A DNA stretch of 45,237 bases, from assembly GCA_017853235.1 (NCBI GenBank), contig JAFMJX010000002.1, positions 1 through 45,237 on the forward strand. Direction: 5' to 3'. Both the position numbers and the translations under genes were made by a program. The stretch comes from Chitinophagaceae bacterium. GTDB taxonomy: Bacteria > Bacteroidota > Bacteroidia > Chitinophagales > Chitinophagaceae. Positions 9,266 through 16,537 of this stretch are shown here, one piece after another; the first letter of the stretch is position 1, and each line of letters opens with the position of its first letter. The notes beneath the pieces are model-generated. The model searched no databases. It was not told the origin of the DNA and saw only the letters and a list, made by a program, of their open reading frames with translations.

Positions 9266-9973
9266 TTAAAAATCAATGCCAATCCAATTTTTCTCTCTAG
9301 CTTGATAGGCAGCGAAATCAAAGGAGTATAATTTGCCAGGACGATGGGTTACATTGGTCTCCATTTCATTAATGTCAATCAAGCATCCCATACTGGCGAA
9401 TTTTTTTCTAAAATTGCGCCTATCTAAAGAAATATTTAAAATGGCTTCATACACACTTTGTAATTGTCTTAATGAGAATTTTTCGGGCAATAAATTAAAG
9501 GCCAATGGATGCTCTTGAATTCGTTTTTGTAACCAGCTATGGCATAGTTCCAATATCATCTGATGATCAAACGCCATTTCTTTTATATCCTTCACTACAT
9601 GCCAACTTAATTCGTTTTCTAAAATCTTAAGCTCATGGTGTTTAATATTCAGCAGGGAAGCGTACACCGTGGTGACCACCCTTCCCCCTGGATGTCGCTG
9701 AGGCTGACTAAAAGTATGCACTTGCTCCAAATACACATTTTGCATACCCGTTCTTTCTACTAAAACACGATTTGCCGCATCATCTAAATTTTCATTAGAC
9801 AAAATGCTGTCTCCTAAAAGAGATAATTTGTCATGAAATTGGGGTAAATCACTTTTAATGGTAAGCACTTTTAAGGAATTATCATCAAAGCCAAAAATAA
9901 CACAATCTACCGTGAGAGGTACCGTAGGGTATGATTGGACTAGTTTTACAGCGTCTTTTATGTTATTTTCCAT
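9266..9973 (-). CDS. Nudix-domain transcriptional regulator (NrtR/AraR-like), degenerate Nudix box
   Basis: 235 residues: an N-terminal Nudix fold (about 18-155) and a C-terminal winged-helix part (about 160-230, LRQLQSVYEAIL...RRNFRKK) typical of the NrtR/AraR group of regulators, which bind a nucleotide- or sugar-derived effector and repress nearby operons. The Nudix catalytic box is broken: instead of REUxEE the sequence around 69-74 reads RVLVER, with one extra residue after Gly54, so hydrolase activity is unlikely, as in known regulators of the group. It is divergent from ligA across 86 bases. NrtR proteins control NAD metabolism and AraR controls arabinose genes; which applies here is unresolved. 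Confidence 0.85.
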   Translation of the reverse strand: MENNIKDAVKLVQSYPTVPLTVDCVIFGFDDNSLKVLTIKSDLPQFHDKLSLLGDSILSNENLDDAANRVLVERTGMQNVYLEQVHTFSQPQRHPGGRVVTTVYASLLNIKHHELKILENELSWHVVKDIKEMAFDHQMILELCHSWLQKRIQEHPLAFNLLPEKFSLRQLQSVYEAILNISLDRRNFRKKFASMGCLIDINEMETNVTHRPGKLYSFDFAAYQAREKNWIGIDF

Positions 9974-10005
9974 CCTATAACTAATTCAAAAGGTTTTATA
10001 GTACC

Positions 10006-10042
10006 AAAATACGAAATAAAAGATTAAAACAATTTGTATTTT
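10006..10042. promoter_or_regulatory. Inverted repeat in the nudix-regulator/ligA divergent region
   Basis: AAAATAC (10006-10012) and GTATTTT (10036-10042) are exact inverted copies. Each resembles a -7 box (TATTTTGG leftward, TATTTTAG rightward) for one of the two divergent genes, so the repeats may simply be the two promoters, or a shared operator. Confidence 0.3.
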
Positions 10043-10059
10043 AGCAGACATTTTACCTC

Positions 10060-12141
10060 ATGTACAACCAAGCACAAATTATTCAATTACAAGATCTCAC
10101 CAAGGAATACCTTCTTAACCCTCATACCATTGAGATTACGCAATTAAAACAATTACTTCGTTTTCATGAATACCAATATTATGTAGTGAATGAGCCGCTG
10201 ATTAGCGATTTTGAATACGATCAATTATATCAACAATTACTATCTATTGAATCGGCTGATGCGAGTTTAATTACAGCCGATTCCCCAAGTCAACGAGTGG
10301 GGAATAGTTTAAATCAAAATTTTGAAACCATTCCGCACTTGGTGCCAATGTTAAGCTTAGAAAACAGCTATAATGCTGATGATTTAAATGATTTTGACCG
10401 AAAAGCAAAAGAAGGAGCAGGAGACAGTTCTATACAATATTGTGTTGAGCCTAAATTTGACGGCGCAAGTATTTCCTTGGTTTATGAAAATGACATGCTG
10501 GTTCGAGCATGTACTAGAGGGGATGGTGTTGCCGGAGAAGACATCACGCAAAATATCAAACAAATTAAATCCATTCCTTTAAGTATTCCTTTGTCTCAGT
10601 ATGGATTGCAACAAATTGAAATAAGAGGGGAAGTTATCATGAGCAAACACTCCTTTGCTCGTTTTAATGAAAAATTAAAGGAAAAAAAATTAGCTACTTT
10701 GGCCAATCCTCGAAATGCAGCAGCAGGAAGTTTACGAATGAAAGATCCCAAGGAAGTAGCTGAACGTAATTTGGATGCTTTTATTTATCACATCAGTTAT
10801 GTATTACCCATAAAAAATGGAACTCCCAGTGCCCTTTTAAAAACACATAGCGGATCCTTAGAACTTTTATGGAATTTAGGTTTTAGATCTCCTCAAAAGG
10901 AAAAAAAATTATTCCATTCTATTCAAGAAGTAATTGACTTTTGCAATGTATTTGAAACAGAGCGAGACAATCTTCCCTACGATATTGATGGATTAGTAAT
11001 AAAAATAAATGATTTCGCATTACAGGAAAAATTGGGGATGACTTCGCACCATCCAAGATGGGCCATTGCATATAAATTTAAAGCAAGGCAAGCGACTACT
11101 ATTTTAGAAAATGTAGAATTTCAAGTTGGCAGAACAGGTGCGGTAACCCCCGTTGCAAAACTAAAGGCAGTGGCTTTAGGCGGGGTAACTGTATCTAGCA
11201 TTTCCATGCACAATGAAGAATATATCAAAGAAAAAGATTTACGTTTAGGCGATACTGTTATGATTGAAAGAGCAGGCGATGTGATTCCACAAATAGTTCA
11301 ATCCATTCCATCACTTCGAAAAGGAAATGAAAAAATGATATCCTTTCCCACGCATTGCCCTGTGTGTCAAGCTGTCTTAGAAAAGGAAGAAACAGAAGCG
11401 GTTTGGCGTTGTACTAGTGCAAGCTGTGATGCTCAAGTGGTAGAAAAAATCATCCATTTTGTAAGTAAAGATGCAATGGATATTAAAAGCTTTGGAGAAG
11501 CCAATATTAGAAAATTTTATGACTTAGGAATTTTAAAAACTATTCCACAATTATATACGCTGGATTTCGAAAAAATTGAAAAACTAGAGGGATTCGGACA
11601 AAAAAGTATGGACAATTTAAAGTCTGCAATTGAGGCTTCCAAAACACAACCACTATTCAGATTAATTTATGCTTTAGGAATTCGTTTTGTAGGAGAAACC
11701 ACCGCTAAAACAATTGCCTCTCAGATCAAACATTTGTTGGAGTTGCAAGACATGAGTATGGAAACTTTACAATCATTTGAAGATGTTGGAGTAAAAGTTG
11801 CAAATAGTATTTTTCAATATTTCAAAGAAGAAAAAAATATACAACTCATAAAGGAATTAGAATCATTAGGCGTCAATATGATTCAAACTGAGCATACTCA
11901 AAAAGATGGTAATTTAAGTGGATTAAACTTCTTATTTACTGGAACGCTTGTTCAATTGAAGCGCGCACAAGCAGAAGCCATAGTAGAAGCCAAAGGCGGA
12001 CATATCCTTGGAGGTGTAAGCAGCAAACTACATTACTTAGTGGTGGGGGAAGAGGCTGGAAGTAAGTTAGAAAAAGCAAAAAAAATTGCTACTATTAAAA
12101 TTATTACTGAAGAAGAATTTATTCAATTGACATCCTCTTAA
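10060..12141 (+). CDS. ligA: NAD+-dependent DNA ligase LigA
   Basis: Essential replicative ligase that seals nicks using NAD+. 693 residues with the complete domain order: Ia (about 1-75, the YYVVNEPLISDFEYDQL segment), adenylation domain with the nucleophile Lys132 in KFDG, OB fold, a Cys4 zinc finger (Cys433, Cys436, Cys451, Cys456), helix-hairpin-helix repeats (about 480-600) and a C-terminal BRCT domain (about 615-693, GLNFLFTGTL). The start ATG follows a short leader. The neighbouring divergent gene is a Nudix-type regulator of a group that can sense NAD-derived ligands, which may or may not be functional coupling. Confidence 0.98.
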   Translation: MYNQAQIIQLQDLTKEYLLNPHTIEITQLKQLLRFHEYQYYVVNEPLISDFEYDQLYQQLLSIESADASLITADSPSQRVGNSLNQNFETIPHLVPMLSLENSYNADDLNDFDRKAKEGAGDSSIQYCVEPKFDGASISLVYENDMLVRACTRGDGVAGEDITQNIKQIKSIPLSIPLSQYGLQQIEIRGEVIMSKHSFARFNEKLKEKKLATLANPRNAAAGSLRMKDPKEVAERNLDAFIYHISYVLPIKNGTPSALLKTHSGSLELLWNLGFRSPQKEKKLFHSIQEVIDFCNVFETERDNLPYDIDGLVIKINDFALQEKLGMTSHHPRWAIAYKFKARQATTILENVEFQVGRTGAVTPVAKLKAVALGGVTVSSISMHNEEYIKEKDLRLGDTVMIERAGDVIPQIVQSIPSLRKGNEKMISFPTHCPVCQAVLEKEETEAVWRCTSASCDAQVVEKIIHFVSKDAMDIKSFGEANIRKFYDLGILKTIPQLYTLDFEKIEKLEGFGQKSMDNLKSAIEASKTQPLFRLIYALGIRFVGETTAKTIASQIKHLLELQDMSMETLQSFEDVGVKVANSIFQYFKEEKNIQLIKELESLGVNMIQTEHTQKDGNLSGLNFLFTGTLVQLKRAQAEAIVEAKGGHILGGVSSKLHYLVVGEEAGSKLEKAKKIATIKIITEEEFIQLTSS

Positions 12142-12197
12142 TCAATCACTTTATTCGTTTATTAAATAGCAAGCAACTTCATTCATTCCCGGCTTTC

Positions 12198-13196
12198 TTA
12201 AATAATTCCTTGTTCCATTAAATATTCCGCAATCTGAATCGCATTGGTAGCAGCTCCCTTTCGCAAGTTATCACTCACGATCCACATATTTAAAGTTTTA
12301 GGCTGTGTTTCATCGCGACGTAAACGACCAACAAAAACTTCATCTTTTTCATGTGCCCATAAAGGCATAGGATATAATTGTGTAGCATCGTCTTGTTGCA
12401 CAATGATCCCTGGTGATTTTGTTAATATGTCAGTGACTTCGGCTAAATCAAATTCATTTTCAAATTCAATGTTTACGGATTCACTATGCCCTCCCACTAC
12501 AGGAATACGAACTGTAGTAGCAGTAACTTTAATGGAATCATCCTGCATAATTTTGCAAGTTTCTTTTACCATCTTCATCTCCTCCTTAGTATACCCATTG
12601 TCTAAAAACACATCAATTTGAGGAATTACATTTAAGTCAATTTGATATTTATATGCCATGTCGCTGGCTTGTAAATCAGCACCCCCTCTTTCATTGAATA
12701 ATTGGTCTACCGCTTTTTTACCAGTACCTGTTACACTTTGATAAGTACTTACCACCACTCTTTTAATTTTATATTGAGCATGCAGTGGTTGTAAAGCTAC
12801 TACCATTTGTATGGTGGAACAATTCGGATTTGCAATAATGAAATCTTGTGCTGTTAATACACTTGCATTTACTTCGGGAACTACTAATTTTTTAGTAGCA
12901 TCCATACGCCATGCAGATGAATTATCAATGACACGGATACCTGCTGCAGCAAATTGAGGTGCCCACTCTAAGGAAGTACTACCACCCGCAGAAAACAATG
13001 CCACCGCAGGTTGCGCAGCAATACCTTCTTCCATGGTTACCACTTTATAATTTTTACCTTTAAAAGAAACTTCTTTACCAGCAGATCTTGCAGATGCCAC
13101 AGGCACTAATTCAGTAACAGGAAAATTTCTTTCGGCTAAAACTTGTAACATTTTGGTACCTACTAAACCAGTAGCACCAACCACTGCAACTTTCAT
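12198..13196 (-). CDS. asd: Aspartate-semialdehyde dehydrogenase
   Basis: NADPH-dependent reduction of aspartyl phosphate to aspartate semialdehyde, the branch point for lysine/diaminopimelate, threonine, methionine and isoleucine. 332 residues, beginning MKVAVVGATGLVG (Rossmann nucleotide-binding loop). The active-site Cys126 is in NPNCST and the catalytic His237 in GGHSES; SAGGST near 69-74 is also diagnostic. A 253-base region separates it from the upstream kinase gene and contains a promoter-like element, a palindrome, a short leader ORF and a terminator hairpin, suggesting control by transcription attenuation. Confidence 0.97.
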   Translation of the reverse strand: MKVAVVGATGLVGTKMLQVLAERNFPVTELVPVASARSAGKEVSFKGKNYKVVTMEEGIAAQPAVALFSAGGSTSLEWAPQFAAAGIRVIDNSSAWRMDATKKLVVPEVNASVLTAQDFIIANPNCSTIQMVVALQPLHAQYKIKRVVVSTYQSVTGTGKKAVDQLFNERGGADLQASDMAYKYQIDLNVIPQIDVFLDNGYTKEEMKMVKETCKIMQDDSIKVTATTVRIPVVGGHSESVNIEFENEFDLAEVTDILTKSPGIIVQQDDATQLYPMPLWAHEKDEVFVGRLRRDETQPKTLNMWIVSDNLRKGAATNAIQIAEYLMEQGII

Positions 13197-13247
13197 TTTT
13201 TAAAATTTAAATTTTTAAACTATTTTTTATTTTTTTAATTGAACTAT

Positions 13248-13280
13248 AAAAAAAGCCTTCCATTTATTTTGGAAGGCTTT
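13248..13280 (-). terminator. Intrinsic terminator in the asd leader (candidate attenuator)
   Basis: Perfect 10-bp stem AAAGCCTTCC/GGAAGGCTTT (13271-13280 with 13252-13261) with a 9-base loop, followed on the minus strand by seven T (13254-13248). Orientation is for leftward transcription. It lies 52 bases before the asd start codon and downstream of the best promoter candidate, so it can act as an attenuator; it could also simply end pfkB transcription. Confidence 0.85.
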
Positions 13281-13299
13281 GAATATATTTTTAAAACAT

Positions 13300-13350
13300 A
13301 CATACAAACACACCTTCCTTTAGTGAGGTTTTTTGTTTTGTTTGGTATGT
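13300..13350 (-). promoter_or_regulatory. Leader hairpin and anti-terminator segment upstream of asd
   Basis: ACATACAAACA (13300-13310) pairs with TGTTTGGTATGT (13339-13350) with a single bulge, about 11 bp. On the minus strand the 5' arm lies inside the short leader ORF (codons 5-9). The loop contains GGAAGG (13318-13313), which is complementary to CCTTCC of the terminator's 5' arm. This gives the three mutually exclusive pairings (pause, anti-terminator, terminator) of ribosome-mediated attenuation. Confidence 0.5.
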
Positions 13351-13364
13351 TTATATAAATTCAT
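13320..13364 (-). CDS. Candidate leader peptide of asd (14 residues)
   Basis: Short ORF on the minus strand encoding MNLYKHTKQNKKPH. It has four lysines and one threonine, both products of the pathway that Asd feeds. Its codons 5-9 form the 5' arm of a leader hairpin and its stop codon directly abuts the GGAAGG anti-terminator sequence, so a ribosome at the stop would mask that sequence while a ribosome stalled on earlier codons would expose it. AT-rich DNA gives AAA codons by chance, so the lysine enrichment alone is weak; the placement is the better argument. No ribosome-binding site is evident, as is common in this phylum. Confidence 0.4.
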   Translation of the reverse strand: MNLYKHTKQNKKPH

Positions 13365-13416
13365 TTTTTACTTTTTTGTAGTTTTAAAAGAGGATCCTTT
13401 CAATTATCATCGTTAG

Positions 13417-13448
13417 CGAAAATAAATGGAATGTAACATTCCACCAAA
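13417..13448 (-). promoter_or_regulatory. Candidate asd promoter with internal palindrome
   Basis: On the minus strand TTTG (13448-13445), a 20-base spacer and TATTTTCG (13424-13417; 7 of 8 to TAnnTTTG) match the Bacteroidota -33/-7 layout. The spacer is almost filled by the perfect palindrome TGGAATGTAACATTCCA (13427-13443, 8+1+8), a plausible repressor operator. It begins just after the pfkB stop codon and would give an asd leader of about 215 bases. Confidence 0.5.
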
Positions 13449-13449
13449 T

Positions 13450-14370
13450 TTACACTAATTCAATATCAAAATTGACCAACTGAACAAACGATTGTATGCG
13501 TTCTTTAATATCGTCTGCATTAATTTCCGTCAATCTTTGTGTACCAAATTTTTCAACACAAAAGCTAGCTAATGCACTACCCACAATGATTGCAGACTTC
13601 ATATTGTTAAATGAAAAATCCTTTGTTTTTGCTAAGTGTGCGACAAATCCACCAGCAAAGGTATCCCCTGCACCAGTGGGATCAAATACTTCCTCCAAAG
13701 GCAATGCAGGAGCAAAGAAAACTTGATTATCATGAAATAATAAAGCGCCATGTTCCCCTTTCTTAATAATTAAATACTTAGGACCCATTGCCATAATTTT
13801 TTTAGCAGCCTTGACTAAACTATATTCTCCACTCAATTGACGAGCTTCACTGTCATTTACTAATAACACATCCACTAAACTTATTGTGTGTAATAAATCA
13901 GGCATCATAATTTCCATCCAAAAATTCATCGTATCCATAACGATTAATTTTGGACGCTTCTTCATTTGTTTGATCACACTACTTTGCACTGCTGGAACCA
14001 AATTACCCAACATTAAAATTTCGCAATCTTGATAGCTATCTGGAACTACTGGTTCAAAATTTTCTAATACATTTAATTGCGTATCCAAAGTATCACGGGT
14101 ATTCATATCTAAATGATACTTGCCACTCCAAAAAAATGTTTTCTCCTCTTTTTTAATTTGTACCCCTTCTAAAACCACACCTCTGTTTGTTAAAGCGTCT
14201 AATTCGGATTGTGGGAAATCGCCCCCTACTACAGATATTTGTTTTACAGTTGTAAAATTGGAAGCACACCAAGCAATATAAGTTGCGGCGCCGCCAATAA
14301 TTTTATCACTTTTCCCAAAGGGAGTTTCAATGGCATCAAAAGCCATAGATCCAACAACAACTAATGACAT
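13450..14370 (-). CDS. PfkB-family carbohydrate/nucleoside kinase
   Basis: Ribokinase-fold sugar kinase of 306 residues. The N-terminal glycine pair motif (KIIGGAATYIAW, about 23-34) binds substrate, and the C-terminal signature DPTGAGDTFAGG (230-241) carries the anion hole and catalytic Asp236. The mid-protein DTMNFW and LLVNDSEA segments are those usually seen in the adenosine kinase/ribokinase-like Bacteroidota proteins annotated simply as sugar kinase. Substrate cannot be read from sequence. Upstream of asd on the same strand, but the region between them carries its own promoter candidate and terminator. Confidence 0.9.
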   Translation of the reverse strand: MSLVVVGSMAFDAIETPFGKSDKIIGGAATYIAWCASNFTTVKQISVVGGDFPQSELDALTNRGVVLEGVQIKKEEKTFFWSGKYHLDMNTRDTLDTQLNVLENFEPVVPDSYQDCEILMLGNLVPAVQSSVIKQMKKRPKLIVMDTMNFWMEIMMPDLLHTISLVDVLLVNDSEARQLSGEYSLVKAAKKIMAMGPKYLIIKKGEHGALLFHDNQVFFAPALPLEEVFDPTGAGDTFAGGFVAHLAKTKDFSFNNMKSAIIVGSALASFCVEKFGTQRLTEINADDIKERIQSFVQLVNFDIELV

Positions 14371-14499
14371 GAGTTTAGATTTATTTTCAGGTGCGAAACT
14401 ACGATTTTTAAAGTTATAATTGTAAGTACTTGATAATCAAAAAACTAACAAATTTGCCATTTTTTTTAAAATAAAATGATTTTTTAAGTGTTTATCATT

Positions 14500-14507
14500 T
14501 AATTTTG
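14500..14507 (+). promoter_or_regulatory. Candidate -7 box for the TetR-family gene
   Basis: TAATTTTG matches TAnnTTTG and lies 29 bases before the start codon. The 9-mer CTAACAAAT occurs just after it (14510-14518) and again 65 bases upstream (14445-14453), flanking the promoter region; possible autoregulatory sites. No clear -33 box. Confidence 0.4.
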
Positions 14508-14536
14508 CGCTAACAAATCATTCAAAATATAGTATT

Positions 14537-15133
14537 ATGGCCAGAATTAAAACCGAAAAAAACATTTCTAGAAAAGATGTGATTGTGAGTAAGGCAGCCA
14601 CTTTATTTCGTGAGAAAGGATATAAAGCTGCAAGTATGCGTGATTTAGCCGAAGCTGTAGGAGTAGAAGCGGCTAGCTTATACAATCATATAAAGTCAAA
14701 AAGTGAATTATTGCACGAATTAGTATTTAGTGTGGCCAATAAGTTTGTGCTTAAAATGGATGAGATTGAATCTGATAACATAAGCTCTCTTCAAAAAATG
14801 GAAAAGTTATTGCGATTCCATATCACTGAAATGATTAATAATTATGAAGAAGTATATGTAAGCGATAGAGAATGGAAACATTTATCAGACCCCTATTTAT
14901 CCAATTACCAAAATCAACGAAGAGTATACCGCAAAAGGATTGCAGCGATTATTGAAGAAGGTATTAGAAATAAAGAAATTAAGGCCATTGACGCTCCCAC
15001 TGTTGTTTTAATATTTTTACATGCCGTGAGTGGTATTGAAAGCTGGCACCGTTCTACTAAAAAAATTACCGCAGAAGAATTAGAACAAAATATGGTGACA
15101 ATTTTAATTGATGGTTTAAAATTGACAAAATAA
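14537..15133 (+). CDS. TetR/AcrR-family transcriptional regulator
   Basis: 198 residues. N-terminal three-helix DNA-binding domain (about 14-60) with the characteristic FREKGYKAASMRDLAEAVGVEA followed by SLYNHIKSKSELL. The C-terminal ligand-binding part (about 75-198) ends in a helix with ITAEELEQNMVTILIDGL, reminiscent of regulators of acyl-CoA or fatty-acid degradation, but no target genes of that kind are adjacent. Transcribed divergently from the PfkB kinase and followed by a strong terminator, so it is probably monocistronic. Confidence 0.92.
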   Translation: MARIKTEKNISRKDVIVSKAATLFREKGYKAASMRDLAEAVGVEAASLYNHIKSKSELLHELVFSVANKFVLKMDEIESDNISSLQKMEKLLRFHITEMINNYEEVYVSDREWKHLSDPYLSNYQNQRRVYRKRIAAIIEEGIRNKEIKAIDAPTVVLIFLHAVSGIESWHRSTKKITAEELEQNMVTILIDGLKLTK

Positions 15134-15192
15134 TTCGCATTCATTTTTGACATATATAGCAGGTCATTCAAAAGTGATTTTTAAAATTATGG

Positions 15193-15223
15193 AAGCCCAA
15201 CAAATTGTTGGGCTTTTGCTTTT
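15193..15223 (+). terminator. Rho-independent terminator after the TetR gene
   Basis: AAGCCCAAC...GTTGGGCTT stem (15193-15201 with 15207-15215, loop AAATT) followed by TTGCTTTTT. Ends the TetR-family transcript about 60 bases after its stop. The rest of 15134-15378 holds only the obgE upstream repeats described separately. Confidence 0.85.
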
Positions 15224-15323
15224 TAAACCCCTTGCCTATCAAATTAAATGGTATGATACCTTAAAAAAGACAACATAAAACAAAAAGAAAATCTGCTCGC
15301 GTAAACTGAAAAATCAAGTATTT

Positions 15324-15359
15324 AAGTATTGTAGTAACTCATCAAGTATTGTAGTAACT
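15324..15359 (+). repeat. Tandem 16-bp direct repeat upstream of obgE
   Basis: AAGTATTGTAGTAACT occurs exactly twice (15324-15339 and 15344-15359) with a 20-base period, and a partial third copy (ATCAAGTAT) precedes them. The second copy runs into the putative -7 box TAACTTCG (15355-15362). Could be a binding site pair spaced two helical turns apart or a small duplication. Confidence 0.75.
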
Positions 15360-15362
15360 TCG
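15355..15362 (+). promoter_or_regulatory. Candidate -7 box for obgE
   Basis: TAACTTCG is 7 of 8 to TAnnTTTG, with the same TTCG ending seen at the asd candidate promoter. A TTG at 15329-15331 gives a 23-base spacer, a little long. The obgE GTG start is 16 bases downstream. Confidence 0.35.
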
Positions 15363-15378
15363 CCCAAATATTATCCCG

Positions 15379-16386
15379 GTGTCCGAAAGAAATAATTTTA
15401 TTGATTACATCCGAATTTTTTGCCGAAGTGGCCATGGAGGTGCAGGGGCACGCCATTTCATGCGCAATAAACTCACTGCCAAAGGAGGACCTGACGGCGG
15501 TGATGGAGGACGTGGAGGGCATATTATACTAAAAGGGAATGCGCAACTTTGGACCTTACTTCACTTACGCTACTATAAAAATGTACATGCCGAAGATGGT
15601 GAAGGAGGAAGTAAAAACAACTGTACTGGAAAAGACGGAAAGGATATTATTATTGAAGTGCCCTTGGGTACTATTGCCAAAGATGAAGAAACAGGGAAAG
15701 TGGAAGCAGAAATTTTAACGGATGGGCAAGAAGTGATTTTTTTAAAAGGGGGTCGTGGAGGTTTAGGCAATAGCAATTTTGCCACTCCTACCAATCAAGT
15801 ACCTGAGCACGCGCAACCAGGCGAAGAAGGACTAGAAGGATGGAAACAAATTGAATTAAAAGTACTTGCAGATGTAGGTTTAGTGGGATTTCCCAATGCT
15901 GGTAAATCCACTTTGCTATCGGTGATTACTGCAGCAAAACCTAAAATTGCAAATTATGCTTTTACTACTTTAACGCCTCAATTAGGTATGGTTGCTTATC
16001 GTGACAACCGATCTTTTTGTATCGCAGATTTACCTGGAATTATTGAAGGAGCTGCAGAAGGCAAAGGATTAGGGCATCGATTTTTAAGACATATTGAACG
16101 CAATGCTGTTTTACTTTTCTTAATCCCAGCAGACAGCAATGATCATAAAAAGGAATTTGAAATTTTAAAAAATGAATTGGCTGAATTCAATCCGGAACTA
16201 TTGCAAAAGGAATTTATCATCGCGATTAGCAAGTCGGATTTATTAGACGACGAACTTACCGAAGCAATTAAAAAAGAACTTCCTTCCAATATCCCACATA
16301 TTTTTATTTCCTCTGCAACACAAAAAAATTTAGTAGAACTTAAGGATTTATTATGGGCTGCATTAAATAAACCTATTACAGTATAA
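15379..16386 (+). CDS. obgE: GTPase ObgE/CgtA
   Basis: Essential Obg-family GTPase acting in 50S ribosome maturation and stringent/growth control. The start is GTG; the resulting N-terminus MSERNNFIDYIRIFCRSGHGG is the expected Obg start. The glycine-rich Obg domain covers about 1-160 (GGPDGGDGGRGGH), then the G domain: P-loop GFPNAGKST (170-178), switch region TTLTPQLG, DLPGI (218-221 on), SKSD and SSAT. There is no C-terminal OCT extension; 335 residues is usual in this phylum. Followed by a bidirectional terminator shared with the convergent typA. Confidence 0.97.
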   Translation: MSERNNFIDYIRIFCRSGHGGAGARHFMRNKLTAKGGPDGGDGGRGGHIILKGNAQLWTLLHLRYYKNVHAEDGEGGSKNNCTGKDGKDIIIEVPLGTIAKDEETGKVEAEILTDGQEVIFLKGGRGGLGNSNFATPTNQVPEHAQPGEEGLEGWKQIELKVLADVGLVGFPNAGKSTLLSVITAAKPKIANYAFTTLTPQLGMVAYRDNRSFCIADLPGIIEGAAEGKGLGHRFLRHIERNAVLLFLIPADSNDHKKEFEILKNELAEFNPELLQKEFIIAISKSDLLDDELTEAIKKELPSNIPHIFISSATQKNLVELKDLLWAALNKPITV

Positions 16387-16446
16387 AGTGAAGATGAAGT
16401 AGCAAACAATTAATTTATTTTTCACACTATTACAAAATGTATTTAT

Positions 16447-16483
16447 AAAAAAAATCCCTCCAAATTTTGGAGGGATTTTTTTT
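16447..16483. terminator. Bidirectional terminator between obgE and typA
   Basis: AATCCCTCCAAA pairs with TTTGGAGGGATT, flanked by an A-run on the left and a T-run on the right, so it has a U-tract in both directions. It serves obgE (+) and typA (-). Confidence 0.9.
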
Positions 16484-16537
16484 ATCGCAAATATCATTTC
16501 AAAATGATATTATCTCATATGTAACTTACATTGAAAA

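Noticed and set aside
12244..12621. 125-codon open frame antisense to asd
   Set aside because: Overlaps the conserved asd reading frame throughout, has no recognisable domain and no promoter.
13384..13410. Alternative leader ORF MIIERILF upstream of asd (Ile-rich)
   Set aside because: It starts at the predicted transcript start, so it would be leaderless, and it does not overlap the leader hairpin or the anti-terminator; the 14-codon ORF fits the structure better. Kept in mind because Ile is also a product of the pathway.
15250..15260. Short palindrome GGTATGATACC between the TetR gene and obgE
   Set aside because: Only 5+1+5 bases and not placed against a promoter box; expected by chance in AT-rich DNA.
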